From: Xylogone sp. PMI_703
Lineage: Eukaryota > Ascomycota > Leotiomycetes
Direction of reading: 5' to 3'
DNA: 64,000 nt
Assembly: GCA_021399445.1 (NCBI GenBank)
Contig: JAJTUQ010000002.1
Location: 1,240,001 to 1,304,000 of the forward strand
Below, piece by piece: positions 23,508 to 35,293 of the stretch; the first letter of the stretch is position 1; the number at the start of each line of letters is the position of its first letter. Both the position numbers and the translations under genes were made by a program. Under the pieces are notes generated by a model. The model did not search any database. It saw only the letters and a program-made list of their open reading frames with translations, and was not told where the DNA came from.

Positions 23508-25315
23508 TGCGCCAGCTCGAATGTGTTAAGGTCAAGGTGCTCTCATGCGCGGCGGGAACTGTGGCATCAAATGATGGTATTCTGCGCTCGAGTTGTAGAT
23601 TGCAGTGAGAGCTTGGGCGTGAAGTGTGGTGATCGAGGGTCGCAGAGCTATGGTTTGGGTTTAAATTGTTCTAGCAAGCGTCCAGCTCGTATGAATGCGC
23701 GAGTGGTTGGTTTGATGGTATCGGGTCGATGCGATGAGGAGCTAAGCTGCTGCGAGATGCGCCTGTGTTGCTGTGGATTGTTATGATGAAGATGAAGAAG
23801 AGGAGAAGGAGAGGAGTGGTAGCGGCGGTGGTGGTCGTGGGCGCCTGGAAGTTGACGATAATTCGAATCGATGGATATTTTTGGGGGGTGAATAGCGGGA
23901 TAGCGCCTGCAACTTTAGTGGGGTAGATCGATGTCACAGGTACCTGGGCGCAACTTCCCGGCTCTCGGCTCAGCGAGCGAGCCTTGATTGTTGTACTGTA
24001 CGAGCGCTGTACTGGTACCTGCTTCGGCGGCTTTTTACGGCATCACCTTTGTAGAGCCTTTCATGGGTCGTCTGGTGCAAACCAGCAACTGTATACCTCC
24101 GCACATCGTATTGTATTTCAGCAGACAAGCATCAAAAGGACTTTCTCTACCCTTCTCTTCTCGGATGGACACTGCAACTGCCTCGAACCGTCCTGGCCTG
24201 CATGCTGCATCCGATCTCGTGCTGTGCAGATGCTTGGTGATTGGAATTGGGCTGCGCTTGCGGTCCCAGCTGCACCAGTTTCTGTGCGTCGAGAAACGTC
24301 CTTGTGATGGCTGGGCTGCGTCGTCAAGCGCGCTAGCCTCCTGTCACCCACCGTGGAATAATGACTCGATGCATATGCAATTCTTCTCGCCCGTAGCGTT
24401 CTCAAACCATTAATTACACACCATTCACTTGTGTCTACTCCCACTATTATTCCACCGTGCTGTCTTGACTCCACCTCTTGTGGGTAATTGTTAATTCAAT
24501 GTTTTGTTCTCCGAGTCCTGAACAAACGCATGTGGAAGGGCTATTTAGCGGCCAGCATCTAGAAGAGGAAGCTGCCCCTCAGGCTGATCTACTTCCCTAA
24601 AACAGCACGGAGACCCACGACCGCTGTCACTACCCCATTGGAATAGAGAAACGCCAATGCCATTTTCGTGTACTTTCGTGCTTGCGGGAGGTCTGCTTGG
24701 ATTTAATGGGGGCCATCTCGTTTTGTGATCAGTTGGGTAACTTTGCGAGTTTTGCTATCCCGGGGAAAGACATTAATCTTTATGTAGTTGCACAGCCGTT
24801 GTCCTCTGACAGGAAGGTCATTGATATGTTGCCTTTTCGCCAAGCGACGATATCTGATTAGGTCTGATTAGACCGTGGGCACCCGATTGTGGTCATCGAG
24901 ATGGAGTTGATGCGGAGGAAACTAGCTCAGATCGGAATCAGGGCGGTGAGGCCTCCTCAATCAGTGGATAAACTAGTAAACTACTGACTATATTCTTGAC
25001 TAGGGTGACCTTTTTGGTACCAAATACCTAGCAAATTATTGCTTGTCCATTCTAGCCCCTTGATACGACTTTCATAGATATCTTACATTCCTAGATATAC
25101 AAAACCATAGTATACAGATCTACCACATAACGTAAAATCATTAATATCATAAGTCTCCAGAAGACACTACTCAATATGAAGTCCTGGGTGTAATAATGCG
25201 TGGTGTAACTCTTCCAAACTCCAATGCTATGGTGATGAATAACGAGGCCCGCCCACCATGAGGTAATATACAAAAATCTATGGTATCATAAGCAAACCTC
25301 TCTTTTTAGTTGAAA
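23508..25315. other. Intergenic spacer
   Basis: This lies between the 5' end of the WD40 gene and the 3' end of the CYT-4-like gene. A few GTAC motifs occur at 23995-24020. The strand is CT-rich near 23780-23830. No gene was recognised. Confidence 0.5.
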
Positions 25316-28300
25316 TCAGGGCTTGCTTAAACGTTCGACAGCATTGACAGTGATCTTGCGTTTGTAAACACATACATCTGCAAGCTTCACCTTGAACAGG
25401 TCTCCCTCGTTGATGCCCTCAGGATCTATCCATGGTGGGGCAGGCATGGATGCGTACGCAGGTATATCTGTGATGGTGCCACTCACGATGCCATCCGACC
25501 GAACGCTCCTGGCAAGGAAGCTGAACGTAGCCGGCAACTGGCCCTCTTGAAACTTCCAGGCTCTCACAAGGAAGTTGCAGAGCCAAGCACGTTGGCCATC
25601 AGACATACCAACCGTAGCCATCCGTTCTCGGGTATCTAGACTTGGAATAAGGCCGTTAAGCATGCTCTTCGAAAATGGCAGAAATGTCTCCCCGGTATTG
25701 CCAATGAGAGACTGTCCAAGTTTAGATTCTTCTAGGATGGCAGCCTCAATCTGCCAATGCACAATAATATCTGTCAAGCGGCGTAGAGGACTTGTGCACT
25801 TCAAAAACTTGTCAACTCCCATTCCAACATGGTTCCCAGGGCTCGTAGAGATGGTCGTTTGTAGTAACTTCATGTACTCCTTCTTAACACTATCCGGTAT
25901 TTTACCGTTAGCATCTAATTCCGGAAGGACAAATCTTTGATAGAAATCCTTAGGTTCCGGTCTATCTGGCTTTCTGATTGTAAGACGATATGGAGCTGGC
26001 AAGCCTCTATCTAGGCAGAACTGTGCAGCAACCTCACCAGCAACAATCATCATATCTTCCACAGTATTTCTCGCTTTAGACCTTGATTGGGAGCGAGTAT
26101 ATGGTGATGTAGCGATTTGTATTTCGGGATCTCTTAGGTAACGATAACTGCGATCAGCAGCATGCCTCTCCCAAGGAGGATTGAAAGAAACCGCCACTGT
26201 GTAGTTACCGGGCCAGTCATCTATACAACCGTTTCTCTTGCGTTTCTCTCTGCGGGCTTGCGCAATATTATGAAGGGATTGTAGATTGTCAATATCTTTG
26301 TCATCAAGATCCTCGACAGCAAGGAGAGGTCGTGTAGGGCTTTCCGGGACACCGGTGGATCCAACAGAGAAGACTGGCGACAAGGTCTGGGAAGACGAAG
26401 CTCCGTTAATCACTTCATCAACTGTGGATGGAGTGATGGACTTCACGTTATGGATGATGCCAGGAGCTACACTTGTTTCCAGAATATTCCCTTCTAGATC
26501 TATCCTTGCACTGAAAGTCAGGGTTGGACGATTGGGTGCTAAGCTTAAATGCGATTTTACCACATCTCCTGGAAGCATCGGAATAACCTGTTCTGGCATG
26601 TATATGGATTGTGGCAAATAAACACCATGCTTTGGTAAAAGAGCTGCTGGTGGCATATGCGCTGCGGGGTCCGCAACATGGATATGAACCCAAAACTCCT
26701 CAGACTGATCGATTGCTTCAATTGAGATCCCATCATCAATTTCTTGGGCCCCAACATCGTCTATGCAGTATACGGGCAGATCGCCCCAGTCCTTGCGAAG
26801 ATGTTTCATTGCATCTTCTTGAATCTCTATATTTTTTGCCCTGCGATCCTGAAGACGTAGAGTATAGGTGGCCTGGTTCTCCCATGGAGCAATAGCCCCA
26901 ATCTCTTGTAAGCATGTCCAGGCCGTAGTTTGATCTAAAGAAATCCCATCATATCTTCCAATTGCACGGAGAATAGTTGAACCTGTGCCATGCAAAAATG
27001 AAGTGGGATCAAATGTTGATAACGCCGCCCAGCTTTTGAGAAAGCTGACGTAATTACGGTCATTGGAATCAAAACGCCCTCCTTCTTTTTCCACCTTTGC
27101 CTTTTTAGAACTGCGGCTCTTTGTTGATGTGGTACCAATGATTCCATGAGTTGTGAATTCCCTCAATTCGCGGCTCTGATCTATAAGACGTCTAGCCTTG
27201 ATCGCAAAACGCTCAAGATGTAGCGCGATATCGCCTTCAACGCCTCGGCGTTTAAGAACTTCCTCTTCCTGATATTTGCGCACCTGATCAACAACATCAT
27301 GGATTGTTTTAGCTTCACTGGTTGGACTGAGCTCATAGATGCCTCTTGTTCGAAGATTTCCACGCTTCTGTGCTCTAAACCCAAACTTGTTGTTGAGGAT
27401 GGAACGATGAACAGCATAAAGCGCTTCATTCGAGTATTGACCGCTGGCCGTAGGAACTGAACCCGCTAACAGCTTTTTCGCTAGTGAATCAAGGGTGTGA
27501 TATGTGAAGTGTCTGGGGTGAGATAGGGCTTCTTGAGCATTATCAAGCTTGGGTGCTGCTATTCGGTATATTGAATCTGATCTAGCCCAGAAATCTAGCA
27601 TTTTCTGTATAAGTGGCTTGCCTATATTTCTTGGTACATCAAGTGGGAAGCTATGAAGTCTATCTCTCATATCTTCCGGCACGTCTGTCGTGGGTAGATA
27701 TTTACAGATTTCCTCAAGCTTATGAGGTGCAACAAATCCTGGAACACAGAATTGGGCAGCCTTTGTGTTCCGATGAAGATATTTGCCGGACATTGTATAG
27801 AACTGTGACTGAGTTTCGAGATCGCGAACATAGATAGCAAGTTCCTGTTGTTGTCTACCTGTAGAGCTGTAACCGGTGTAAGTGTGTAGATCTTTATGAT
27901 GTTAACTATCTATCTAGGTGGGATGTTACTCACGACAATTCTACTAAATCGCCTTGGGAGAGATATTCAGAGCTATTGCTGCTATCACCCAATTGGCCAA
28001 ATTCAACACCGGGAGGCGGCCCGTCAGTGAGTGTATCAAATTCTGGCTCTACAACGAACTCCGTATCTTGGGGACGGGTTAAGGCATTGACAAGCGATTC
28101 GGGAAGCGGTGGATCATTTTCCAGATATTGGCTATCCTCGATGACATTTTCATTCTCCCATTTTCGGAGCCGTTCCCGAATATCTGACTTGTGTCCTCCC
28201 CTAAGGATATTACCCGTAGGAAATCCATGATTCAACGGTCCAACTAACGGAGCTTGTGTAACTTGGGCGGTATCAGAATTCTGGAATAATTGATGGTTAG

Positions 28301-28538
28301 AATTTTAAGTCGGAGTTAACATTCTCGAAATACCAACAGATCTGCTAGACTCAAATATTCTTTCCACAGCGGCCTTGCGATCATTGGCGTTTAATCCTCG
28401 TGGCGGCACCCATCTTGTCAGAGGACTACGCCGTACTCGTATATTCGTGCTATATGGGCGAAGGGAGACTGATGACAAGTAGTTCGTGCATATTTGGCCT
28501 TCAATTAACTGAGAACGAGATCGAAATGAACGAATCAT
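25316..28538 (-). CDS. Mitochondrial RNase II-family exoribonuclease (CYT-4/Dss1 type)
   Basis: I reconstruct exons 28538-28338, 28280-27934 and 27866-25316 for 1032 residues. The N-terminus is basic and Ser/Arg-rich (MIRSFRSRSQLIEG), fitting mitochondrial import. The middle is poorly conserved. The RNB catalytic domain starts near 545 with CIDDVGAQEIDDGIS, whose Asp residues hold the metal ions, and ends with the family signature TSPLRRLTDIIVHWQ. The size matches Neurospora CYT-4 and yeast Dss1, the 3'-5' exonuclease of the mitochondrial degradosome that trims and turns over mitochondrial RNA. The second intron (GTGAGT...TTACAG) is clear. The first needs a weak GTTGGT donor to keep frame, so that junction is uncertain. 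It lies head-to-head with the MOCS2A gene. Confidence 0.9.
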
Positions 28539-28933
28539 AACTTCCTATGCTTGATTGTGTATCATTAATTTTCTTCGAAATATTTCAAGGTCCGTATCGC
28601 GTGATCACGTGATGCTCCGTTCTTTGGCAGGTGATCCGTGCACTAAACTACCCTAATTTTCTCAGCTTCGCAAAATTTTGTGCTTCCTTGGGTGTAGGAA
28701 ATTTAGGGCGTATAGGTCAGTATACCCTTTCTTTAACCCCAAAGAAGATTACTATATGATGGTTATATAGCATGTATTAACTGAAGATACCATTTTTTAA
28801 TGGATCTATATGTGGAAGATTTTAAATATTCTGACTCGATTCGTTCAATCTTCGTGTTTTGTTGCCAACAATTGTTAGCAAAGCTGATACTAATACGGAG
28901 GCAGTTATCTTTTCAGGTGATAATGATTCAATA
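28539..28933. promoter_or_regulatory. Shared divergent promoter region
   Basis: This is a 395-base gap between two genes transcribed outward, the CYT-4-like gene (minus) and MOCS2A (plus). It contains CGTGATCACGTGAT at 28600-28613, which includes a CACGTG box and a TGATCA palindrome. Regulatory use is inferred from position only. Confidence 0.45.
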
Positions 28934-29218
28934 ATGGCTACCATGCCTCAATCTGGATATTTTAAGCTTCTTTATTTCGCCTCTGCCAATTCATATACGT
29001 CCAAAGAGTCAGAACTCTTACCTGCCCCACTACAATTATCCAAGCTATTTGATACTCTGGAACAGAAGTACGCAGGCATACAGGCCAAGATTTTAGATTC
29101 CTGCTTGGTCACGATTAATCTAGAGTATGTCGACATACCGCAGCAACCAGATGTGAATGATATCATAATCAATGATGGGGACGAAGTCGCAATTATACCA
29201 CCCGTGAGCTCTGGGTGA
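28934..29218 (+). CDS. Molybdopterin synthase sulfur carrier subunit (MOCS2A/MoaD)
   Basis: This single exon of 94 residues has the start chosen at the ATG in MATMPQSGYFKLLYFASA. It has the ubiquitin-like MoaD pattern: a strand with LLYFASA, the helix LSKLFDTLEQKYAG, VTINLEYVD, then DEVAIIPPVSSG at the extreme C-terminus. In this family the C-terminal glycine is converted to a thiocarboxylate and donates sulfur to make molybdopterin, needed for nitrate reductase, xanthine dehydrogenase and sulfite oxidase. Here the penultimate residue is Ser, not the usual Gly. An ATG twelve bases downstream could also serve. The gene is convergent with the PSI protein gene, 105 bases away. Confidence 0.88.
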   Translation: MATMPQSGYFKLLYFASANSYTSKESELLPAPLQLSKLFDTLEQKYAGIQAKILDSCLVTINLEYVDIPQQPDVNDIIINDGDEVAIIPPVSSG

Positions 29219-29323
29219 GATACTTGAACAGCTGCTGCCACACAGACAGTTGCTCTTTATAGAGATGATTAGATATCTACCGCATAAGGGGGGTTGAAAC
29301 TGTTGAATTATGCAAGTATTATG

Positions 29324-29834
29324 CTAAGGCTCACTCAACAACGGACGACGTTCTGGCTCCGTAGTTGGTTTACTAGCTAAGAGCCTAGTCTTCCATCTTT
29401 TCCACCACTCCCTATCGTAGTGCTTCCATACCTTCCACCATCCCTTGGGCCATGTCCTGATTATATGAACTGACCTGATGGATATTACCATAAGCCCCAT
29501 CAGAGTGAGGGTTGCAAGCACTGAGACGATGCAAGTCAGCAGAGTGATAGTGGACACGTGACATCCCAATGGACGGGCTCTCAGTTCCCATCGTTCTGAT
29601 TGCAGTGGACAGATTCCTGCATTAGATATCGGTGCAAGTATATGGATGGCAGAGGTGTTGGGGATACATGTCGATGACTATGGTTGTCAGAAGTAGTGCG
29701 ATTGGTTGATGGTTAGGCTAGCCTACTGTGGGACACCAACTACAAGGCCCTTCTGCCTGGCAACTCGAACAGTCTTGATGTGCCCAACACCTGAGGAGGA
29801 GATCGTCCTTTCCAGATGTCCAGTCGGATGCCAT
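29324..29834 (-). CDS. Small PSI-type cysteine-rich single-pass membrane protein
   Basis: Exons 29834-29727 and 29677-29324 are joined across a 49 nt GTAGGC...CCATAG intron and give 153 residues. The N-terminal part is Cys-rich, RCWAHQDCSSCQAEGPCSWC joined to PTSSTCIPNTS, which is the plexin-semaphorin-integrin (PSI) pattern. It continues ICPLQSERWELRARPLGC. A membrane segment follows (TLLTCIVSVLATLTLMGLMV), then a basic, Trp-rich tail ending ERRPLLSEP. The only open frame at the 3' part begins with a non-ATG codon, so the gene is easily missed. Similar short PSI membrane proteins occur in other ascomycetes, from memory. Their function is unknown, and a cell-surface or endomembrane location is likely. 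Confidence 0.8.
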
Positions 29835-30140
29835 GATAAGGAATGCAAATGAGATCTAGTCAGAACAGACTGTATATACTATCAAATTTGCAAACTATGT
29901 CAATAAGATGTATTCTCCTGTAGCTATTGTGCTGGATACAAGAGCAATGCGAATAATCAGTCAATTTCACAACCTGGACTCCAGTATTCCGTTAAGATGT
30001 CGACCTTTCACTTCATCGATCCATGAAGGCTGGGCCGGCATTACGGCGGGCTAGAACAGGCGGGGTTGGGCGGATTCTACGGTAGCCCATGTGCGCCACG
30101 CTAGCCAGTGTCGCGCCATACAGGTACGGAGCATCGGGCA
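29835..30140. promoter_or_regulatory. Divergent promoter region
   Basis: This is a 306-base gap between the PSI protein gene and the Zn2Cys6 regulator, transcribed apart. It includes the GC-rich near-palindromic stretch GGCCGGCATTACGGCGGGC at 30032-30050. No specific site was identified. Confidence 0.35.
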
Positions 30141-32864
30141 ATGTCAGTTGCGGTCTCACAAGTGACGGCGACACGGCGACGCCAACTCGCCGACATCACT
30201 ACATTGGGAAAATACAGTCGTGACAAGATGGATATTGATCCACGACTGCAGCCAGGCACTACTCAATCAGGCAGTATATATCTACCTTCTGATCCAGGGC
30301 CTGCACGTTCAGCGACAAGCACAACAGACGCGAGGCTGCAACACCAATCACGTAATTTTGAAACCTCTCCCCATCGGAACACACGAGCATCCCCAATCGC
30401 AGAGTCCACGGATCAACCTGCAGATGACCATACCGCAGAGGAAGGCAATGAAGGGGGAGATGGTGGATTGAACGACCCCAAGCGACCGAGAGCCTGCGAA
30501 GCATGTCGGGGCCTCAAAGTTCGCTGCGAACCCGATCCAAACAATACTGATGGGCCATGTAGGAGATGTGCAAAGGCAAACCGCAATTGTGTGGTGACGG
30601 TACCGAGTCGCAAGAGACAGAAGAAAACGGATAGTCGCGTAGCGGAGCTCGAGAAGAAAATCGATGCACTCACCGCGAGCTTACAAGCATCTAGATCTGG
30701 CGCTGGTACACATGGTGTGAGCCAAGAAAATCAGGGTCAAGATACATCGCCCGTTCCCGGCCGACAGCATTCGTACGAACAGGTTACGAATGGTGGATAC
30801 GGATCTCCATATTCGAGTCGACCGGAAGCTCGAATGACACCCCCGGAATGGACTAGTTACAGCAAGGCAGGAGAAACTGATAGCAGGAAAGCACCACCTC
30901 CAATGGTCTTGGCTGGGCAGAAGAGAAGGCATAGTGAAAGGGATTCTTCTATAGCCTCTGATTCTAGATCGCCTGCCTCAGCTCCGACACCAAAAAGGTC
31001 TATGGATATACCCTCTGCTCTTCAACCGGGACAAATGCAACAGTTCGGGATAGGAACAGCGCCAGTGAAACCTAGGCCGACCCATGAGTATGCGGATGTA
31101 ATTGATAGAGGGGTTGTAACAGTAGAAACTGCAACTCGCATGTTCAACTGCTATGTCGAACAAATGGCCCCCCATTTTCCTGCGGTCGTGTTTCCCGGGG
31201 GAACAACAGCTGGTGATATTCGGAGATCAAAACCGACGTTGTTTCTTGCTATTCTTTGCGCTAGCTCTGGGACATACTATCCTGAGCTCTCAAAGATGCT
31301 AACGAAGGAAGTTATGAGTGTATTTGCTGCTAGGATTATATGTAATGGAGAGAAAACTCTTGAGCTAGTGCAGGCGCTACAGATCTGTACTCTTTGGTAC
31401 TGGCCCCCAGAGCACTATGAAGAATTGAAGTTCTATCAGCTTGTACACATCGCTGCTGTCATGGCGATTGATATCGGACTAGGCAGGAAGAGCAAGCCGA
31501 GAAAGGGTGGAACAAAACCCATTGGCCTATGGAGAGAGCATCAATGGCGCAGATCCCCATTTCCAGACGCTGAATCGATAGAAGCTAGAAGAGCGTGGCT
31601 AAGTTGTTACTTTCTATGTTGCAACACGTCTATGGGACTTCGGCGCCCGAATCTCATTCGGTGGACGAATTTCATGGCTGATTGTGTTGAGGTACTCGAA
31701 AACTCACCAGATGCAGCTCCTTCAGACAAACTGCTTTGTCAGTGGGTCAGGAACCAGCATATAGCTGAAGATGTTGGCACGCAGTTCTCAATGGATGATC
31801 CCCTTGCGAATGTGAATATTTCAGATCTGAAGGTACAATATGCCTTAAAAGGATTTGAAAGAGACTTGGAAAACTGGAGGAGTCATATTCCCCCTGAGGT
31901 CATGACACCCACTCTTAAAATGACTGCAAATGTTGTCAACCTTTATATGCATGAGGTAGCCTTGCATGTTGATCACAACATTGAGGAGTTTAAACCTCCA
32001 TTTACAGAAGATGCCTTACGTGGCAGTTTGAGTGCTCAGTCTCAACCAGATTTACTCACTCCAGCACATATCAGTGCTCTTTCAGTTTGCTTAGCGTCAA
32101 TCGATGGTGTTTTTGATATATTCTTGAAGTTAGAGGTGGATACCATCCGATGTCTACCTATCATAAATTTTGTTCGATTAGCCTATGCTGTCGTCGTCCT
32201 GATCAAAATGTACTTCGCGGCCGCGAGCCCAAACAGTGAGTTGGGAAAGGTTATCAACAAGGATGACATGAAAGTTGCGCAGTATCTTGATGGGCTAGTG
32301 GGTCTGTTTCGGGCAACTGCCGCCGATGACAGGTCACGTCCGGCTGCTAAGTTTCTGATGGTTCTTCTTATGCTGAAGACATGGTTTCACCGACAGAAAG
32401 AAGGAAAGCTACCTTCGCATGGGAACACCGATCCCCAGGGAGATAATCAGAGCATCAATCAGTCGAATCAACTACCGCCAATACAACAACGAGTTGCTGA
32501 GACACCATCCTATAGTCCTGCGAATACCCCTCTCCAGCTGTTGAGTGAGGTGGCAACGAGTAGTTCAGAACAACTGAAGTCTGATAACCAGATTCAGAGG
32601 GAATGGAACCAATTACCGACGAACCCCTATCCAAATCCCGATTATCATATGACCACCATGATGACAGGTCCGGTTTACGGTATGGGTGGTATGGAGAATA
32701 TGGATCCTTCTTTTGACATTAACGCGGAGTTCACTATGGGAGATGGACTTGAACAAGCCCTGGGGATGACGATGGCTGGTGGTGATTTTGCGAATTACTA
32801 TCACGATTTATTTTTTGGAAATATGTCGGATTCTGGGGGAGGAGGCGGTTTCAGTATGGGCTAA
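30141..32864 (+). CDS. Zn2Cys6 fungal transcription factor
   Basis: One uninterrupted frame, 907 residues from the first in-frame ATG; a second candidate start at 30228 (MDIDPRLQPG) would give 878. The DNA-binding cluster is near 119-150 with spacing C-X2-C-X6-C-X10-C-X2-C-X6-C (ACEACRGLKVRC...CRRCAKANRNC). It is followed by a basic stretch (PSRKRQKK) and a short coiled coil (RVAELEKKIDALTASL) for dimerisation. The fungal-specific middle region runs from about 315 to 760, with RMFNCYVEQMAPHFPAVVF and LQICTLWYWPPEHYEELKFY. The C-terminus is Gly/Met-rich (NMSDSGGGGGFSMG). The overall style recalls War1-like regulators, from memory and unverified. Its targets cannot be read from this sequence. 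Confidence 0.9.
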   Translation: MSVAVSQVTATRRRQLADITTLGKYSRDKMDIDPRLQPGTTQSGSIYLPSDPGPARSATSTTDARLQHQSRNFETSPHRNTRASPIAESTDQPADDHTAEEGNEGGDGGLNDPKRPRACEACRGLKVRCEPDPNNTDGPCRRCAKANRNCVVTVPSRKRQKKTDSRVAELEKKIDALTASLQASRSGAGTHGVSQENQGQDTSPVPGRQHSYEQVTNGGYGSPYSSRPEARMTPPEWTSYSKAGETDSRKAPPPMVLAGQKRRHSERDSSIASDSRSPASAPTPKRSMDIPSALQPGQMQQFGIGTAPVKPRPTHEYADVIDRGVVTVETATRMFNCYVEQMAPHFPAVVFPGGTTAGDIRRSKPTLFLAILCASSGTYYPELSKMLTKEVMSVFAARIICNGEKTLELVQALQICTLWYWPPEHYEELKFYQLVHIAAVMAIDIGLGRKSKPRKGGTKPIGLWREHQWRRSPFPDAESIEARRAWLSCYFLCCNTSMGLRRPNLIRWTNFMADCVEVLENSPDAAPSDKLLCQWVRNQHIAEDVGTQFSMDDPLANVNISDLKVQYALKGFERDLENWRSHIPPEVMTPTLKMTANVVNLYMHEVALHVDHNIEEFKPPFTEDALRGSLSAQSQPDLLTPAHISALSVCLASIDGVFDIFLKLEVDTIRCLPIINFVRLAYAVVVLIKMYFAAASPNSELGKVINKDDMKVAQYLDGLVGLFRATAADDRSRPAAKFLMVLLMLKTWFHRQKEGKLPSHGNTDPQGDNQSINQSNQLPPIQQRVAETPSYSPANTPLQLLSEVATSSSEQLKSDNQIQREWNQLPTNPYPNPDYHMTTMMTGPVYGMGGMENMDPSFDINAEFTMGDGLEQALGMTMAGGDFANYYHDLFFGNMSDSGGGGGFSMG

Positions 32865-33563
32865 CCCATGTTTCTTACTGCGATTTCCACGTTATATCTT
32901 ATATCTACTTGCAAGATACCACATTTCTCTTAGTTTTGTTATGCCTCTTTTGGGCAAGAGATTTGTATAGCTGAGGAATTTTGGCTCATGTATACATTAG
33001 AAATTGCCTTATTACCAAAAGTTCAGAGGTCATGTCGCTTTGGCAGTCTGGTTGTTGACATGTTGATATGGTAGGCTTCTGTACAAAGACCCGCAGCGAA
33101 TTTATATTACCGTGACTCTCTGGAAAGGGACAATCTTATCAACTCCACTATCGAAGCTGATAGTGGCTTGTGCACTAATGCAAGCTCGGGATCCTGCAGA
33201 GATTTCCCCATTACCGAGAGAGATTCGCCTGTTATCGCAGCTAAGCTCCTCTTGCACAAAGTACTTATGCCTGGTTTCGTCGTCCTTCCAACCTTCCCCC
33301 GCTCGTTCTTGAATATGCAATTGATCTTGCCACTGCACCTTATCCTCCCATTCGACCGTGGACTGTACTCTTCACACAAATATAGACCTTAGCATGCACA
33401 TCTAGGAGGCAGAAAACGTCTTGGCATACATCACCACCTTTCAGGCTTCCACCCCGCTCCACAGTACAAGCCGAACGCTGGACCGCTACTCTTCCTATTG
33501 CAAGAGAAAACCTAAAATCTACACCTGTGGCAACTGCAGTTGATAACTGGGCTGCTGGGCAAC
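32865..33563 (+). other. Intergenic spacer
   Basis: This lies between the regulator and the transporter gene in the same orientation. Nothing notable was found. Confidence 0.45.
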
Positions 33564-35293
33564 ATGTCTTTGCTGGAGCGGGTTACATCCTTCGAGACTT
33601 TTACTCCAGAGCGGGGCCGGTCACCAGCGGATCCTGCGCGTCACAAGCTGACCTTCAACCCATTACCCGAGACGTTGGTTGTAGAGCCCGTTGAGGCCAT
33701 TGGTGCTTTCGAAGTATCTAAAGCTCAGAGAATAAGTAAGACCATGATTGTTCCCTAGCCCTATACCGTAGAAGCTCGGAAGGTCTAATTCCGCTTTGTC
33801 AAACAGTTCAAGTTGCCCTTGCGGTCATATACTGCCTCGCATCAGCTGGCATAGTTTTTGGGTATGCCGCGCTAAAGCCGATCCTCATTCACGAGGAGGT
33901 ATATCGGGATTTTTGCACGGAGGATGAGCTGGATCAGGATGTGAGGGTCTGTTTTCAACAAGAGATCCATTTGAACTTAATGTTCACTGTTGCTGCTGTA
34001 GCAACAAATGTTGCAGCACTTCCTATAGGATCCATACTTGATAACTTTGGTCCAAGAGTCTGTGGTATAATTGGCAGTTTTTCCTTGACTGCTGGAGCAC
34101 TGCTGTTTGCTTTTGCCAAGCAGATACCCGTCGATGGCTATCTCTTTGGCTATCTTTTCCTTGCGCTTGGCGGGCCATTCATATATATATCCTCCTTCCA
34201 TCTTTCTAATGCCTTCCCAAAACACTCTGGATTTATTTTGGCCCTTATAACGGGAGCATTTGACTCTTCCAGTGCAGTTTTCCTGGGGTATCGCTATATC
34301 TACCAGAGCTCGGATCAGGATTTTGATCCAAAACGCTTCTTTCTTGCCTATCTAGTAGTCCCTGTGTTCATCTTTCTTGTCCAAATACTTGTCATGCCGA
34401 AGCAATCATATAAGTCTGTTGGAGAATTGGTGACAGAAGTGGAAGAGGCTAGTGAACCGATGGCTGATCAAGTAAATGAGAACACTGCATTACTCTGGGA
34501 GGAAAGAAATCGCCGCGAGTCCGTCGTTAATGAGATCACCGAACTTATTGGGTCCAAATCAGGAGGGAAACAGATTCGCCAGGAAGAAGATAAGGGCAAA
34601 GTATCAGGCGTTTGGGGAGCAATGCATGGCAAGACTGCTAAGCAGCAGATTCTGTCACCTTGGTGGGTTCTCATCGCTCTCTTTACGGTGATACAGATGA
34701 CTCGCATCAACTTCTTTGTGGCCACTATTCGGTCGCAGTATGAATATCTCTTCCACTCCCACTCAAAGGCCGTCGCTCTGAACACTTTCTTCGACGTGGC
34801 TTTGCCCGTTGGCGGCCTCATAGCAATTCCATTTATTGGTGTTATCCTCGATCATACGAGCACAGTCAGTGTTCTGACACTGCTAGTTACAATAGCAACT
34901 TCAATCGGCGTCCTTGGCATATTACCATACACCTGGGCAGCATATGCAAACGTATCATTGTTCGTTCTCTATCGCCCGTTTTATTACACCGCAGTTTCGG
35001 ATTACAGCGCGAAGGTTTTTGGATTCCGGACTTTTGGTACAGTCTACGGCTGTATTATCTGTTTTGCTGGTCTGTTCAATTTCAGTCAGAGTGGTCTCGA
35101 TGCTTTGATGCATACGACCTTCCATGGGAACCCTGTACCAGTTAATATCATACTCACGGGCACGGCATTATTCATTGGATTGATACTAGTTTCTTATGTC
35201 GGTGTCAGGGCGTATTACATCAAGCGGGAGTTGTTAGTTGAAGAGGCCGAGCGTGCACAGGAGACTCCTATGCCTGGAGCTCAAATGCCATGA
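33564..35293 (+). CDS. Major facilitator transporter, FMP42/SLC43-like
   Basis: Exons 33564-33735 and 33807-35293, separated by a 71 nt GTAAGA...AACAG intron, encode 552 residues. After a ~50-residue cytosolic start the first membrane helix (VALAVIYCLASAGIVFGY) is split by the intron. A loop with FCTEDELDQDVRVCFQQEI follows, and then helices with the family-type PIGSILDNFGPRVCG loop. A charged central loop (~215-290) separates two six-helix halves. Motifs such as IPFIGVILDH and FGFRTFGTVYG fit the FMP42 branch of the MFS in ascomycetes, related to SLC43 amino-acid transporters. The substrate is not established. It is convergent with the Hos2 gene. Confidence 0.88.
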
